Shown here: positions 20,069-30,440 of the stretch, in pieces
How positions within the stretch are numbered: position 1 is the first letter of the stretch
Layout: each line of letters starts with the position of its first letter
NCBI GenBank assembly: GCA_030490835.1
Contig: CM059971.1
Coordinates: forward strand, 36,752,012 to 36,816,011
Direction of reading: 5' to 3'
Length of the DNA stretch: 64,000 nucleotides
DNA from: Annona cherimola
Lineage: Eukaryota; Streptophyta; Magnoliopsida; Magnoliales; Annonaceae
The notes under the pieces: model-generated
The model's input: the letters and a program-made list of their open reading frames with translations, nothing else
What the model was told of the DNA's origin: nothing
The model's database searches: none
Translations under genes and position numbers: made by a program

Positions 20069-23000
20069 TTGACATTATTTTTGCAAGTTTGTCTTAGAGC
20101 TAAGGCCAATAACATATGGTTTATGGATAGTGGCTGCTCAAGACCCATGACAGGAGAAAAAGGACTGTTCCATAAGATCAACCCGTGCAACGAAGGAACA
20201 GTTGCTTTTAGAAATAATGAAAAAGGTAAAATAAAAGATAAAGAAAATGTTTATGGAATTTCAAATGCATGTATTGAGGACGTACTGTTTGTTGAAGGAC
20301 TCAAACACAACCTAATGAGTATTAGTCAATTATGTGACAAAGGTTATAAAGTTGTATTTGAATCCTCTATATGCAATGTATTTGATGATGATCGTATAGT
20401 ATTTAGTGGCAAAAGATATGAAAATGTATATTTGGTTTGCCTAGATGAAGTTGAGAAAAAATGTCTAATAGACATAGAAAATGATCCATGGGTAGGCATA
20501 CAAGGCTTGGACATATAAATATGTCAAATATTAAAATATTGTGGAAAAAGAGTCTAGTACAACGGTTACCAAAGCTTAAATATGACAAGGACAAGATTTG
20601 CAAGGCTTGTCAATTATCCAAACAACCCAAACTGTCGTTTTCTACTAAAAAAGAAATTTCAACAACTAGACCACTTGAATTATTGCATATGGATCTTTAT
20701 GGGTCATCAGACATTTTAACTCTTGTTGGGAAAAAATATGTATTTGTAATTGTTGACGATTTTCAAGATTTAATTAGATTATACTCTTAGCTAGCAAAGA
20801 TGAAGCATTTCTATGTTTGTCAAGTTTTCAAATTTGGTGCAAAATGAAAAATAAAGTTCAATTATTTCAATTAGAAGTGATAATGGTGGTAAATTTGAAA
20901 ATAAACGATTCATAGAATTTTGCAATGAAAAAGGAATTCACCATACATTTTCTACACCAAGAACTCCTCAACAAAACGGTGTTGTTGAAAGGAAAAATCG
21001 GACAATACAAGAAATGGCTAGAACTATGTTAAATGAGAGTAAATTGTCCAAAGGATTTTGGGGTGAAGCTGTAAGTACAGCTTGTCATGTATTAAACCGA
21101 GTTACCATTAGAGCTATATTGAAAAAGACCCCATATGAACTTTGGAAAGACAGAAAACCAAACATATCATATTTCCATACTTTTGGATGTACTTGCTATG
21201 TGTTAAACAATGGAAAAATAAATTTGGGAAAATTAGATGCCAAATGTGATGAGGCAATTTTCCTTGGTTATTCATCAAATAGTAAAACATATAGAATTTT
21301 CAACAAAAAAATCAAATAGTAGACGAATCAATAAATGTTGTTTTTGATGAATTTAACCAAACTCCGACAAAGAAGGATGAATTAAGTGATGCAGATGATA
21401 CATCGAAGAATTCAAAAGCAAAACAACAAGAGCAACAAGAGGAAACCGAGCCCAAGCAAGAAAATTTCACGGAGGAAAGGGTAAGTGAAGGTAATAATTC
21501 CTATAAACCTCCAACTGATTTGAAATTTAAAAATTATCATCCAATTGAGCAAGTTATTGGAAATATCTATAAAGGAGTAAAGACTAGAAGGTCAAAATAA
21601 AATATTTGTGGACAATATGCTTTTGTATAAAAAATTGAACCGACAACTATTGATCAAGCTCTTAATGATGAAAACTGGGTTATTGCGATGCAAGAAGAGA
21701 TAAATCAATTTGAAATGAACAATGTATGACATTTAGTTCCTAGACTCAAATATTGCACTATTATTGGTACCAAATGGGTATTTAGGAACAAATTAGATTA
21801 AAGTAGACTTGTAATAAGAAACAAAGCCAGACTAGTAGCCAAAGGGTATTCCCAAGAAGAAAGGATTGATTTTGAAGAATCATATGCACCTGTGGCTAGA
21901 CTAGAAGTCATACGTATTTTACTAGCATTTGCTTCTCACATGGATTTCAAATTGTTTCAAATGGATGTGAAAAGCGTGTTTTTGAATGGATACTTGAATG
22001 AAGAAGTATATATTGAACAACCTTCGGGATTTGAAGAAAATGATCAATCAAATTATGTTGACAAATTAACCAAAGCATTATATGGACTAAAACAAGCTCC
22101 ACGAGCTTAGTATGAAAGGTTGAACAAATTTTTGATTGATCATGAATTTCAAAGAGGAAAGGTTGATACTACATTATTCATCAAGTATAAAAGAAAAAAT
22201 ATTTTAATTATTCAAATTTACGTAGATGATATAATATTTGGTGCTACTGATGAAACTCCGTGTTAAGAATTTTCTAAGATTATGCAGAGCAAATTCGAAA
22301 TGAGCATGATGGGAGAATTGAATTTCTTCCTTGGACGGCAAATCAAGCAACAAGTAGAAGGAATCTTTATAAATCAGTCCAAGTATATCAAAGAAATGCT
22401 AAAGAAATTCGGAATGCAGACTAGCAAGGAAGCAAACACTCCAATGAGTTCAACAATCAAGATCGACACGGATGAAAACGGTAAACGTGTCGAACAAAAG
22501 CTATATAAAGCATGATAGAATCTTAGCTATATATTAACTGCTTCTAGACCCGATATTCTATTCAGTGTTTGCATATGTTCTAGATTTCAATCATATCCTA
22601 AAGAATCACATTTAATGGCTGTAAAAAGAATTTTTAAATATTTGATAAATACCACTAATCTTGGACTATGGTATCCAAAGGGGTCAACTTTTGATTTAAT
22701 CGGCTACTCGGATGCGGATTTTGCCCGATACAAAGTAGATAGAAAAAGTACTAGTGGAACATGTCAATTCCTTGGTAACATGTTGGTTTCATGGTATTCA
22801 AGGAAATAAACTAGTGTTGCCCTATCTACGACGGAAGCCGAATATATAGTCACCGAGAGCTGTTGTGCCCAATTACTTTGGATGAAACAACAACTTAAAG
22901 ATTATGGTATTGATTATTATAATATTCTAATTAGATGTGATAATACAAGTGCAATTTGTTTGACTAAAAATCCAGTATTGCATTCTAGAACCAAACATAT

Positions 23001-23163
23001 AGATGTAAGACATCATTTTATTCGTGAACATGCTGAAAATCATGATGTTTGTTTGGAATATGTGAAAACTGAGGATCAAATTGCTGATATATTCACCAAA
23101 CCTTTAAAAAAAGAATCTTTTTACAAAATTAGAAATGATATAGGGATGATTGAGTTAAATTAG
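20069..23163 (+). pseudogene. pol: pol of element E (protease, integrase, RT, RNase H; multiple stops)
   Basis: The whole Ty1/copia pol order is present and collinear with the intact pol of J. Protease has DSGCSRPMTG (His of the usual SRHMTG lost). Integrase has the Cys pair [10 protein letters not shown] and [13 protein letters not shown] has YVDDIIFG near 22219-22245. RNase H has [17 protein letters not shown]. At least ten in-frame stops or frameshifts are seen, for example TAA in SKQNI at 21598, TGA in place of Trp at about 21727, TAG in place of Trp at 22108, TAA for Gln at about 22264, and TAA for Gln at 22807. Several stops are C-to-T or G-to-A changes. Not functional. Confidence 0.93.
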
Positions 23164-23205
23164 GAACAATTAGATAGGAGTAATAAACTTAGAATAGTCC
23201 AAGTT

Positions 23206-23285
23206 GATAAGCGAAGTCGACTCCAGCGAAGTCGACTCCAGGTAGGCGAAGTCGACTCCGCAACAGGGGCGAAGTCGACTTCAGA
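23206..23285 (+). repeat. Internal GTCGAC repeats of element E
   Basis: Four GCGAAGTCGACTYC units lie between the pol stop and the pyrimidine tract. They are the same motif as in the LTRs and also occur at this place in J (45297-45436) and H (51506-51600). Confidence 0.8.
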
Positions 23286-23310
23286 TGCACGACCGTCGGG
23301 CTTCCAGCCG

Positions 23311-23745
23311 CCTTCTTCTTCTCCTTTTCTTCTTCCTCATTTTTCCGCCGCACCGTTTCTCCCTCGAGCTATCTCTCTCTCTGGTTCTTTCTCAGTCCGA
23401 CTCTCTCTCTCTCATTTTCTCTCTCCATCACTCCGATTCCCTCTCTCAAACAGATCTCATCTCTCTCTTTCTCTCTCACAGTCCATATTTCTCTTGCTCG
23501 AGCTCTCGCTCTGTCCATCTCTCTCTCCTAAAATTTCTTTCTCCGTCTCTCTCTCGTACTACCTCTGTTTCTCCCCTGTTTCCTCCGGCTCTCTCTCTCT
23601 ATCTGCCCTCAATCCATTTCTCTCTCATTTTTCCTCTTTCAAGATCATCTTAGTCTCTCTCATTTCTCTGTATCTTTTGGTCTTTATTTCTTCTTTCTCA
23701 TCTCTGTTAGCTACCTCTCAAACTCCATTCAAAAATCCCATTTCA
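23311..23745 (+). other. Pyrimidine-rich tract (CT repeats) before the extra ORF of E
   Basis: About 430 nt of CTCTCT/TTCTTC-rich sequence. It leads directly to the ATG of the extra ORF (23758). Reading is in frame with that ORF from at least 23494, but low-complexity CT sequence gives Leu/Ser/Phe-rich peptides in any frame. It could act as a splice-acceptor tract or leader, or encode a hydrophobic N-terminus. Confidence 0.7.
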
Positions 23746-23757
23746 AAAATAAATCCA

Positions 23758-25389
23758 ATGGCACCCAAATCTAGATTGCCCAAACTGGTCGTGTCCAAAC
23801 CATCCCAAAGGCCCATTCCTAGACCATCCGGCTCTCAAGCCGAAGAGGAAGTCCCCAGGAGGCAACGAACTCCCTCGAAGCGTGCCTGGGAAGAACCGTC
23901 GACTTCTACCCGCCGTTGGGTCCGATTCCAAGCCGGAACCGCATTAACGACTGCTCCTAGGGAAGAGGAACCCCAGACTTCCCAAAGCACTGAAACAGGG
24001 GCTAGAAGAAGGGGAACCTCAGCTACTAAAGGACAGGTCTTAAAAATGCCGACAACATATTTCAAGATCGAGTTACAGCACGGCCGGTTCTATAAAAGTT
24101 TCTATGAACGTAAGATTTTTGTACCAAAGATCATAGACTTTAAGTTTCTAAATGATTATGAGTTTGAGATTGAGGAGTTACTGGATTTCCAAGGATGGAC
24201 TAGATTGCTAAAATTAGATGACAGGGTGTATCCTGACCTCACGAGGATTTTCTATTATCTATGGGATGAATAGAACTTCAACGCTTTTGTTAAAGAAGTT
24301 GAGATGTTTTTGGGTACTAAGGGGTAATCAAGCCTAGATCATGCCATTATGCAGGTGGGACGAATCCTAGAGGTCCCTTATGATGATGAACGGCTACCTG
24401 TAGATCTGTCTCTCACCCAAATGTATAATCAGCTCACCAGGAGCTACAAATATAATCCCGGGGTCAAAATTTTACATTACATGGATTTATCCCCAAGGCT
24501 AAGGGTTCTAAGGTTGCTAATCACCCACTGCATCTATCCCAAGGGCGGAGAAAGAAATCAGGTCAACCCACAGGAGGCAGAAATCCTATGGAAAGTCGCA
24601 AATAGAGTCAAAGTCAGTATCCCACAACTCTTCCTTGAGGCCCTTGCCTCCAGAAAGGACAACCCACGAGGGGTTTTGCCCTACGGAACATGGATCACCA
24701 AGATCCTAGAGCTCTACCATGTGGACATTGAAGGAGAGCCATTCGAGGTATTGAAACCGACGAATGCGATCAACAAGGCCTTGCTCCAAAGATTAAAAAT
24801 AAATGTGGAGTAGTTCAGAGCAGAGTGGATCCAAGAAAGGATGGGCGTACCGGCTCCAAAAGAAGCCGGAGGAGCACAGGTTCAGGGGGAGCAGCCTCCG
24901 CCATCACCAGAGGAGCAACCCGCTCCACCATCGGATGCTCCCGAGGAGCCTGCTTCGTTGCTATCACACGGATCTTGTTCACCATGAGGATCCAAGATCC
25001 CAGACCCCGCTCCTCGGCCACCATCTTGGGACAACTCAGTCAATGCGATCCGAGAGCACTTAGAGCAGGTCGAGGATCGTTTGACATCTCAGATCGCCGG
25101 GGTCCTAACTGCTATCATGGATATGCATTCACGACAAGACCGCATGGATCGAGAACTTAGAACGATTCGGTATCACTTGGCATCCGGGAGTAATAGGAAT
25201 CAACCAATACCCGAACTGGATCCATTTGACACCGGCTTAGTACGTAGAGATCCGACTCCGGGCCCCATCTCATCTTTTTATTCCTCGACCCATGTTAGAC
25301 CTATCCGACCACCTCCTCCTGTCCAATCCACTCATATCCTATATCGGCATTTATATATGCCAAATCTCAGTGAGTTGACCCCTATTTGA
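23758..25389 (+). pseudogene. Extra ORF (aORF) of element E, four in-frame stops
   Basis: Begins MAPKSRLPKLVVSKPSQRPI and ends at the TGA of 25387-25389. The frame is never shifted; premature stops are at 24271, about 24325, 24811 and about 24985. Features: a basic Pro/Ser/Arg-rich N-terminal 100 residues, then a globular region with FYERKIFVPKIIDFKFL, YPDLTRIFYYLWDE, DLSPRLRVLRLL and VLPYGTWITKIL. The tail has DMHSRQDRMDRELRTIRYHL, likely helical. It resembles proteins annotated as putative plant transposon protein in many plants; function is unknown. It occupies the position called env-like in Sireviruses, but I see no clear envelope features. Confidence 0.8.
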
Positions 25390-25848
25390 TCTATTGACAA
25401 AAAGGGGGAGAATAGTTGAGTTTGTTTTGTTTTTAGTTTTTAGGATGTTGGGTTGGGTAGTTTGTATATAGGTTTGCATTTGCATTTGCTTTTGAAACTT
25501 GTATACGATGCTTTGATAATATATGAAAAGTTTATCAAAAAGTTTGTTTATGTTCTGTTTACCTATGAAAAGTCTGTTATATGCTCTGTTTATGTTCTGT
25601 TATGAAATTGAAATGGTTGATTGAATGTTTATGTGCAATATTTAACTTGTGACTTGTTTAAGAAATCATTGAAAATGAAATGTGCAAATGTTGAAATAAA
25701 AATATGAATATGAATTTCATTAAGTTCAAAAGGCAAATGACCTATAATTATCCGAAAAAATGTCAAAACAGGATAAAATGGTATGTTTTAAAGATATCGA
25801 AAGGTATATACTCAAATCGATTTTGTCAATCATCAAAAAAGGGACGAT
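25390..25848 (+). promoter_or_regulatory. Polypurine tracts and spacer before the 3' LTR of E
   Basis: GACAAAAAGGGGGAGAATAG lies near 25397, and the terminal tract (CATCAAAAAAGGGACGAT) ends at 25848, directly before the LTR. The terminal tract has a mutated G run compared with H and A. The spacer is AT-rich with repeated TGTTTATGTTCTGTTT words and no gene. Confidence 0.75.
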
Positions 25849-27526
25849 TGTTGGAAACAAGTGTTGAAATCAAAGGCCAAATACCCAAAGTATGTGTTTT
25901 GATGATTAACAACTCAATTTGAGTAAGTTTTGGCTACTAATATGTTTTGTGCAATGTTTAAGGTTGTAAAAATGAAAAATATAAAGCACAACAAGTCAAG
26001 TCGATTCCTAAGTCGACTCAGGCATCGACTTAGGCCAAGTCGATCCCCAAGTCGACTCCAGCATCGACTTCAAGGGCAATTTTTTATCCAGCGTTGAAAT
26101 TGGGGACCAAGAGCTGCCGAAGTCGCAAATGAAGTCGGCTCCGCATGCGACTTGGGTGAAGTTGCAAACCAAGTCGACTCCAGCATCGACTTCAGACTGA
26201 CAACACAGAATTTGAAGAACAAAATCGCAGACCGAGTCGACTTGACATTCGACTTGGGTGAAGTTGAAGACCAAGTCGACCCAGACAACCAACTTGGATC
26301 AAATGAAGAACAAATCAAGTCCAAGATAAGCAAAGTTGCGTGAATTCATCATTTTGGATCAAGAACACACATTTGAACATTTTTATGAACTCCAAGATTC
26401 AAGTATTCAAAATTTCAAGTCACGGAGCTAAAGGATTTCAAGTAAGAATGAATATACTAAGTTTCAAATGATATAAATCAAGGGAAGAACATTTAATTTG
26501 AAGAAATTTAAGTGACCAAAACCATCTCCAAGAAATTCAAGTTCAACTAGCAAGCTAAGGAAGTGAAGTCGCACCCGAAGTCGACTCCACATGCGACTTG
26601 GGTCCAGTTTGAGACCAAGTCAACCTGAGGAGGAACTTGAGCAGCCTGCTTAAAGCCGAAGTCGCACCCGAAGTCGACTCTAGCCTGCGACTTGGGTGAA
26701 GTCGCACCCGAAGTGACTCCACCTGTGACTTGGGTCGTAACGTTCGAAAATTTGAACGTTAGCGCATTTATTACGCGCCAACCAACTCTCTAACGTTTAA
26801 ATCTCTCCTTCCAGTATATATGAATACTCAAGTGAACGTGAAAGTATATAAGATAGAGCAGAAAAAGAAGAAAGAAAAGCTACCAAGGTTTAAATCTCAT
26901 TTTCTTTTACTTTTGAGTGATCTATACACAATTTGGGGGAAGAACAAGCTTCAACTTGCTGCATATTCCAACGACGATCAACTTGTCACTTCTACGAGTT
27001 CTTCCTTGAGCTGAAACTTGCCTACACAAACTGTAAAGTGTAGATCTCTTTTCTTTTCAATTTGTTATTTGGTTTTGATACTTGGTTTGATACTGGTGTT
27101 TCAAACCAAGTGATAGCAAAGAAGCGCTGTGACTGGAGTGGGAACTCGTCACCTACTTGTGCTAAGTGTTGTATATGCCCCCTAGAGCTAGAATCTAGAA
27201 GAGAGCGGAGGCTCTAGTTGTATATGCCCCCTAGAGCTGAAATCTAGAAGAGAGCGGAGGCTCTAGTTGTATTCATGGAATACATAGTGGAACCCAAGTC
27301 ACAAGGAGTGTGAGCTTGGAAGAGTGGAGTAGGGAAGGTTGCCCGAACCACTATAAAATCTTGTCTATTGATTTTTATTTCTGCTTTCATTATCTTATTA
27401 CTTTGATTTGTTTCATTAAAGGGGACTGAATTAATCCAGGGTAAAGTTTCTGTTTAAAGCAAAAAATTTTAAATACCCAATTCACCCCTCCCCTCTTGGG
27501 TAATTGCCGTTAACTCGGGACCAACA
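25849..27526 (+). repeat. 3' LTR of element E
   Basis: TGTTGGAAACAAG to GGGACCAACA, 1678 bp. It holds GTCGAC units (about 25990-26290 and 26565-26720), AACGTTC boxes, a TATATATG box at 26815-26822, the 49-bp tandem duplication from about 27170, and the U5 hairpin TACCCAA/TTGGGTA (27474-27502). Confidence 0.92.
26733..26822 (+). promoter_or_regulatory. Core promoter of LTR E (3' copy)
   Basis: AACGTTCGAAAATTTGAACGTT (from about 26738) is an inverted pair of AACGTTC boxes. It is followed by ATTACGCGCCAACC, a third box TAACGTTT and the TATA-like TATATATG. The same layout is found in H, J and A. Confidence 0.6.
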
Positions 27527-27531
27527 TTAAT

Positions 27532-27602
27532 TAGTAAAGAAATTTTAAATAGCCCAAATCACCACTCCTCTCTTGGGTAAAGTCAATTAATAGGGACCAA
27601 CA
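27532..27602 (+). mobile_element. Element F, right end: LTR terminus
   Basis: Continues the decayed LTR F after element E: it retains AGCCCAAATCACCACTCC, CTTGGGT and the terminal GGGACCAACA. The junction across E (TTAAT duplicated) reconstructs a normal LTR 3' end. Confidence 0.75.
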
Positions 27603-27773
27603 ATAGCTAAAAGAGTCCTTATTTTCTATACAAATAGAGAGATTAATCATCCACTCATCTAAGTTTCTTTCATTTGGGGACAAAAAGGGAAAGAGGAGAG
27701 GATTTAAGAGGGTGTCTTATCATGGGAACCGAATGAGAGAGTACAAATATGGGAATGTGAAACAAGGTCAAGT
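27603..27773. other. Short stretch with a Sirevirus-like polypurine remnant
   Basis: GACAAAAAGGGAAAGAGGAG near 27678 followed by GATTTAAG resembles the third polypurine tract of element A (736-765). Nothing else is recognised. TGTAGAGCACC begins at about 27773 and may be a boundary of the next repeat. Confidence 0.4.
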
Positions 27774-28848
27774 GTAGAGCACCATTGACGAGCTGCGTAT
27801 ATACTAATTAAAATGTTCACTATTTACACAAGTATACGTGCCGTGTCAAGTAATAAAGTGTGACTAGAGTATCGTTTCCACAAGGAATTGTTAACTGGAA
27901 TTATTAATTAGTTTAATTGCTTTCAGTGAGTAGGAAATTCTGAGTTTGTGGATTTAAACTAAAGCTAATAATTGCAATAAGAAATTAGAGTAGAGTTCAC
28001 GGAATCGCTAGAATACTAGAAACGGGTTTAATAATTGGGGATGGCAGATGGATAGCTCGGAATTCTTGAATCTAAACTATATCGCATTGGTTCTTTTTAA
28101 TTGGATTGTGTATGGATTTACTAGTCCAAGTTCAATAATCTTTATATATGTCTTCCAACACTATATAAAGCTAATTACACCCTATTTAATTGCTATGTTC
28201 TCATACCATTAAATAAAATAAAATTGATAAATTCATAACCTGTCTACTGACTACACAGGGTTTAACGGTATATTCCTATCCATTAAACAACTCCCCTTAC
28301 AAAGAGGAAACTTATGCCCTACACATGAATCTAGCAGAGATCTTCCTTTTCCAAAGATAAATCAAGCTATTAAATTATCTTACAAGGTAACTACTCTTGT
28401 AAAAAACATTAAAACCACACATGTAAGGATAAATCACACACACTCATATAGAAAATATCAAATATTTATTCCTGAAATTCAAAGAACCAAGACAATATAG
28501 TTTAGAGTTTAATTCATCCTAACTATCCATCTAAAGGAAGTTTAGCTCAAAGACATGATCATAAATTCTTTTACATCCATTATTGTAGTATCCAGAAAAA
28601 GCAGAGAAAGAAAAATAGGAAGATTAAGAGAAAACTGGTTTTTTGGCGGCTTCCACCAACGGAGTTGAATCTTCTCTTCAATCTGTGCTTTGATTGTGTT
28701 TTCGTCTTTCTCTGGCTGTGTAATGCCATTCCAGTCTCTCCTTGGGTCCTCCTTTCGCGCATGAACCCTTAGATCCTATTTATAAGTCGATTTACTCAAC
28801 ACACGCACAGAAATCTGCGCGTACGGATGCGTATTGGCGACACTAGCT

Positions 28849-29170
28849 GGCGCCTAGGCGCCAACTCTCTGTGTGCTGGGTAACTTAGAGCCTTCTTGGA
28901 AACCCTAAAAATTCACTGCCATGGCGCCTAGGCGTCAACTCTCTGGATGTTCATGACTTGGAACCTCTCCTGGACACACCTGTGTAATCATGTCTGTCAC
29001 CTAGGCGCCAACTCCCTGGAAGAAATTGTGACTTGTGGCTTCAAAAACCCTACTAGGTTGGTCTGCATGTTGGTAAGGTGGCGCCTAGGCGCCAACTCAC
29101 TAGAAGCTGTTTATTTACTGGATTGTGCTGGAGTCCTGGCAAGGGCACGTAGGGTTGGCGCCTAGGCGCC
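28849..29170. repeat. Minisatellite with GGCGCCTAGGCGCC palindrome, five units of 73-84 bp
   Basis: Copies of the 14-bp palindrome start at 28849, 28923 (one change), 28996 (two changes), 29080 and 29157, four of them followed by AACTC. Spacings are 74, 73, 84 and 77 bp. Between palindromes the units are only loosely similar (ending near CTGG or TAGAAG). It is GC-rich in an AT-rich setting. Confidence 0.85.
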
Positions 29171-29469
29171 ATCCACTTGCCTTATGGCTTGGTCTCGTTC
29201 TGCTTACCACTCGCCCGCATGCCTTCATATTGCCAATCCTTTCTGCAAAAAATGAATAAACCAAATAAATGAACTAAAAATGCCTAATTAATGCTAAAAA
29301 TGCATAAAAACTAAATAATGCTCCTAAAATGCAAAGCGAGTGAAAAATTAAGCTAAATGGATGCAAACTATGCCTAATCTCTTGGAATAACAAGCAAATA
29401 TAGTTTGAAATGGGCCATGATCACACCCCCAAACTTAAATGTTGCTAGTCCTCGAGCAACACATGCAAA

Positions 29470-29510
29470 CACAATGAATAAATGAATAAATGAATGAATG
29501 AATGTAGACT
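29470..29510. repeat. AATG microsatellite
   Basis: AATGAATAAATGAATAAATG followed by AATGAATGAATG. A simple 4-bp repeat, no gene. Confidence 0.8.
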
Positions 29511-30440
29511 CTGTCAACTCCATTTGCTTCTCGTGATGCTTTGATCAATCCATTTATCTATTTAATAAGGTCAAGAGTAATCTCAACTTGAAAAATCATC
29601 CATTACACAAAATAAGGGATGCCTTTTCATTCTCAAACCAAGTTACATTTGGGTGCCAAAATTTTCTAGTACATGATCTTAATTCAACATGTTAATCTTC
29701 CACTTGATCAGAAAACTGGTTAGAAAGTCAATGAAAGCAGGCAAATCAAGGTTTAAGATGAACTATCAGGTCACAGAAAATAGTAATAAGTCACTTGATT
29801 CAATTTTTGCCTAACTGCACATTCTTTCCCCCAAACTTATTACAAAATTCTCCTCACCATATTTCAGGATATCCGGAGATTAATTTTTTTTTGGGCTCCC
29901 CTCACCATATTTCAGGGTATCTGGGGAGAATTTTGAGTTTAAAGCATTATTACTATGATTTTCCTTTTCTTTTTTACGCGAACCTTGACATTTGTTAATG
30001 TCAAGTCCTGGTTACTCAGCTTAGGTTAATCACCCCCCTTTTTATTGTGTCTTGTTTTGTTAGGGGTACTGAACATGCCTGTGTGATTTCTATCAAATAA
30101 TACCATTTCTGAACCCATTAAAGTATTTGGTCAGCATTTATTTAATTCAGTTCTCATCATCTCAGTCTGGAAGATTGACTTATAATTGAATTAGAATAAT
30201 GTATTATGAAATCCTTTTAATTCTTTCACATGTCAATTGCAACTTATTTTTATACTTGGTCCTTAATCTGAATTGCCCATTTTTTATAAATTCAATTTCA
30301 AGTCCACATTAATCACAACCTTGCACATTTTTCAATAAGATGGATCAAACAAAGATAACTTTCATTAGCTGGAATTGACATAACATGCAACATAAATAAA
30401 ACAAGAAAAACTAACCTATGGTCGAGAATTATACACCGTC

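Larger units (their letters stand above)
12806..27526 (+). mobile_element. Element E: full-length, decayed Sirevirus-type copia retrotransposon with extra ORF
   Basis: The 5-bp TSD TTAAT is present at 12801-12805 and 27527-27531. Order: 5' LTR (split by element C), primer site, gag, pol, GTCGAC repeats, pyrimidine tract, extra ORF, polypurine tracts, 3' LTR. All ORFs contain several stops, so it is not autonomous. It inserted into the older LTR F. Without element C and one TSD copy, the element is about 10.8 kb. Confidence 0.92.
27774..30440 (-). other. Athila-like 3' non-coding region, distal copy
   Basis: Non-coding. On the minus strand it holds the block GCTCGAGGACTAGCAACAT followed by AAGTTTGGGGGTG (29427-29462), and near 27830-27880 GTGGAAACGATACTCTAG...GCACGTATACTTG. 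Such blocks are typical of the region downstream of pol in Athila-type elements. It also holds the GGCGCC minisatellite. A similar set of blocks follows at 30441-34510, so this looks like a second, tandem copy. The LTR borders could not be fixed. Confidence 0.45.

Noticed and set aside
23285..23653. A Leu/Ser-rich membrane-like small protein ahead of the extra ORF in E
   Set aside because: It is the translation of a CT-rich low-complexity tract; all pyrimidine-strand frames give similar peptides and this frame is not that of the extra ORF.
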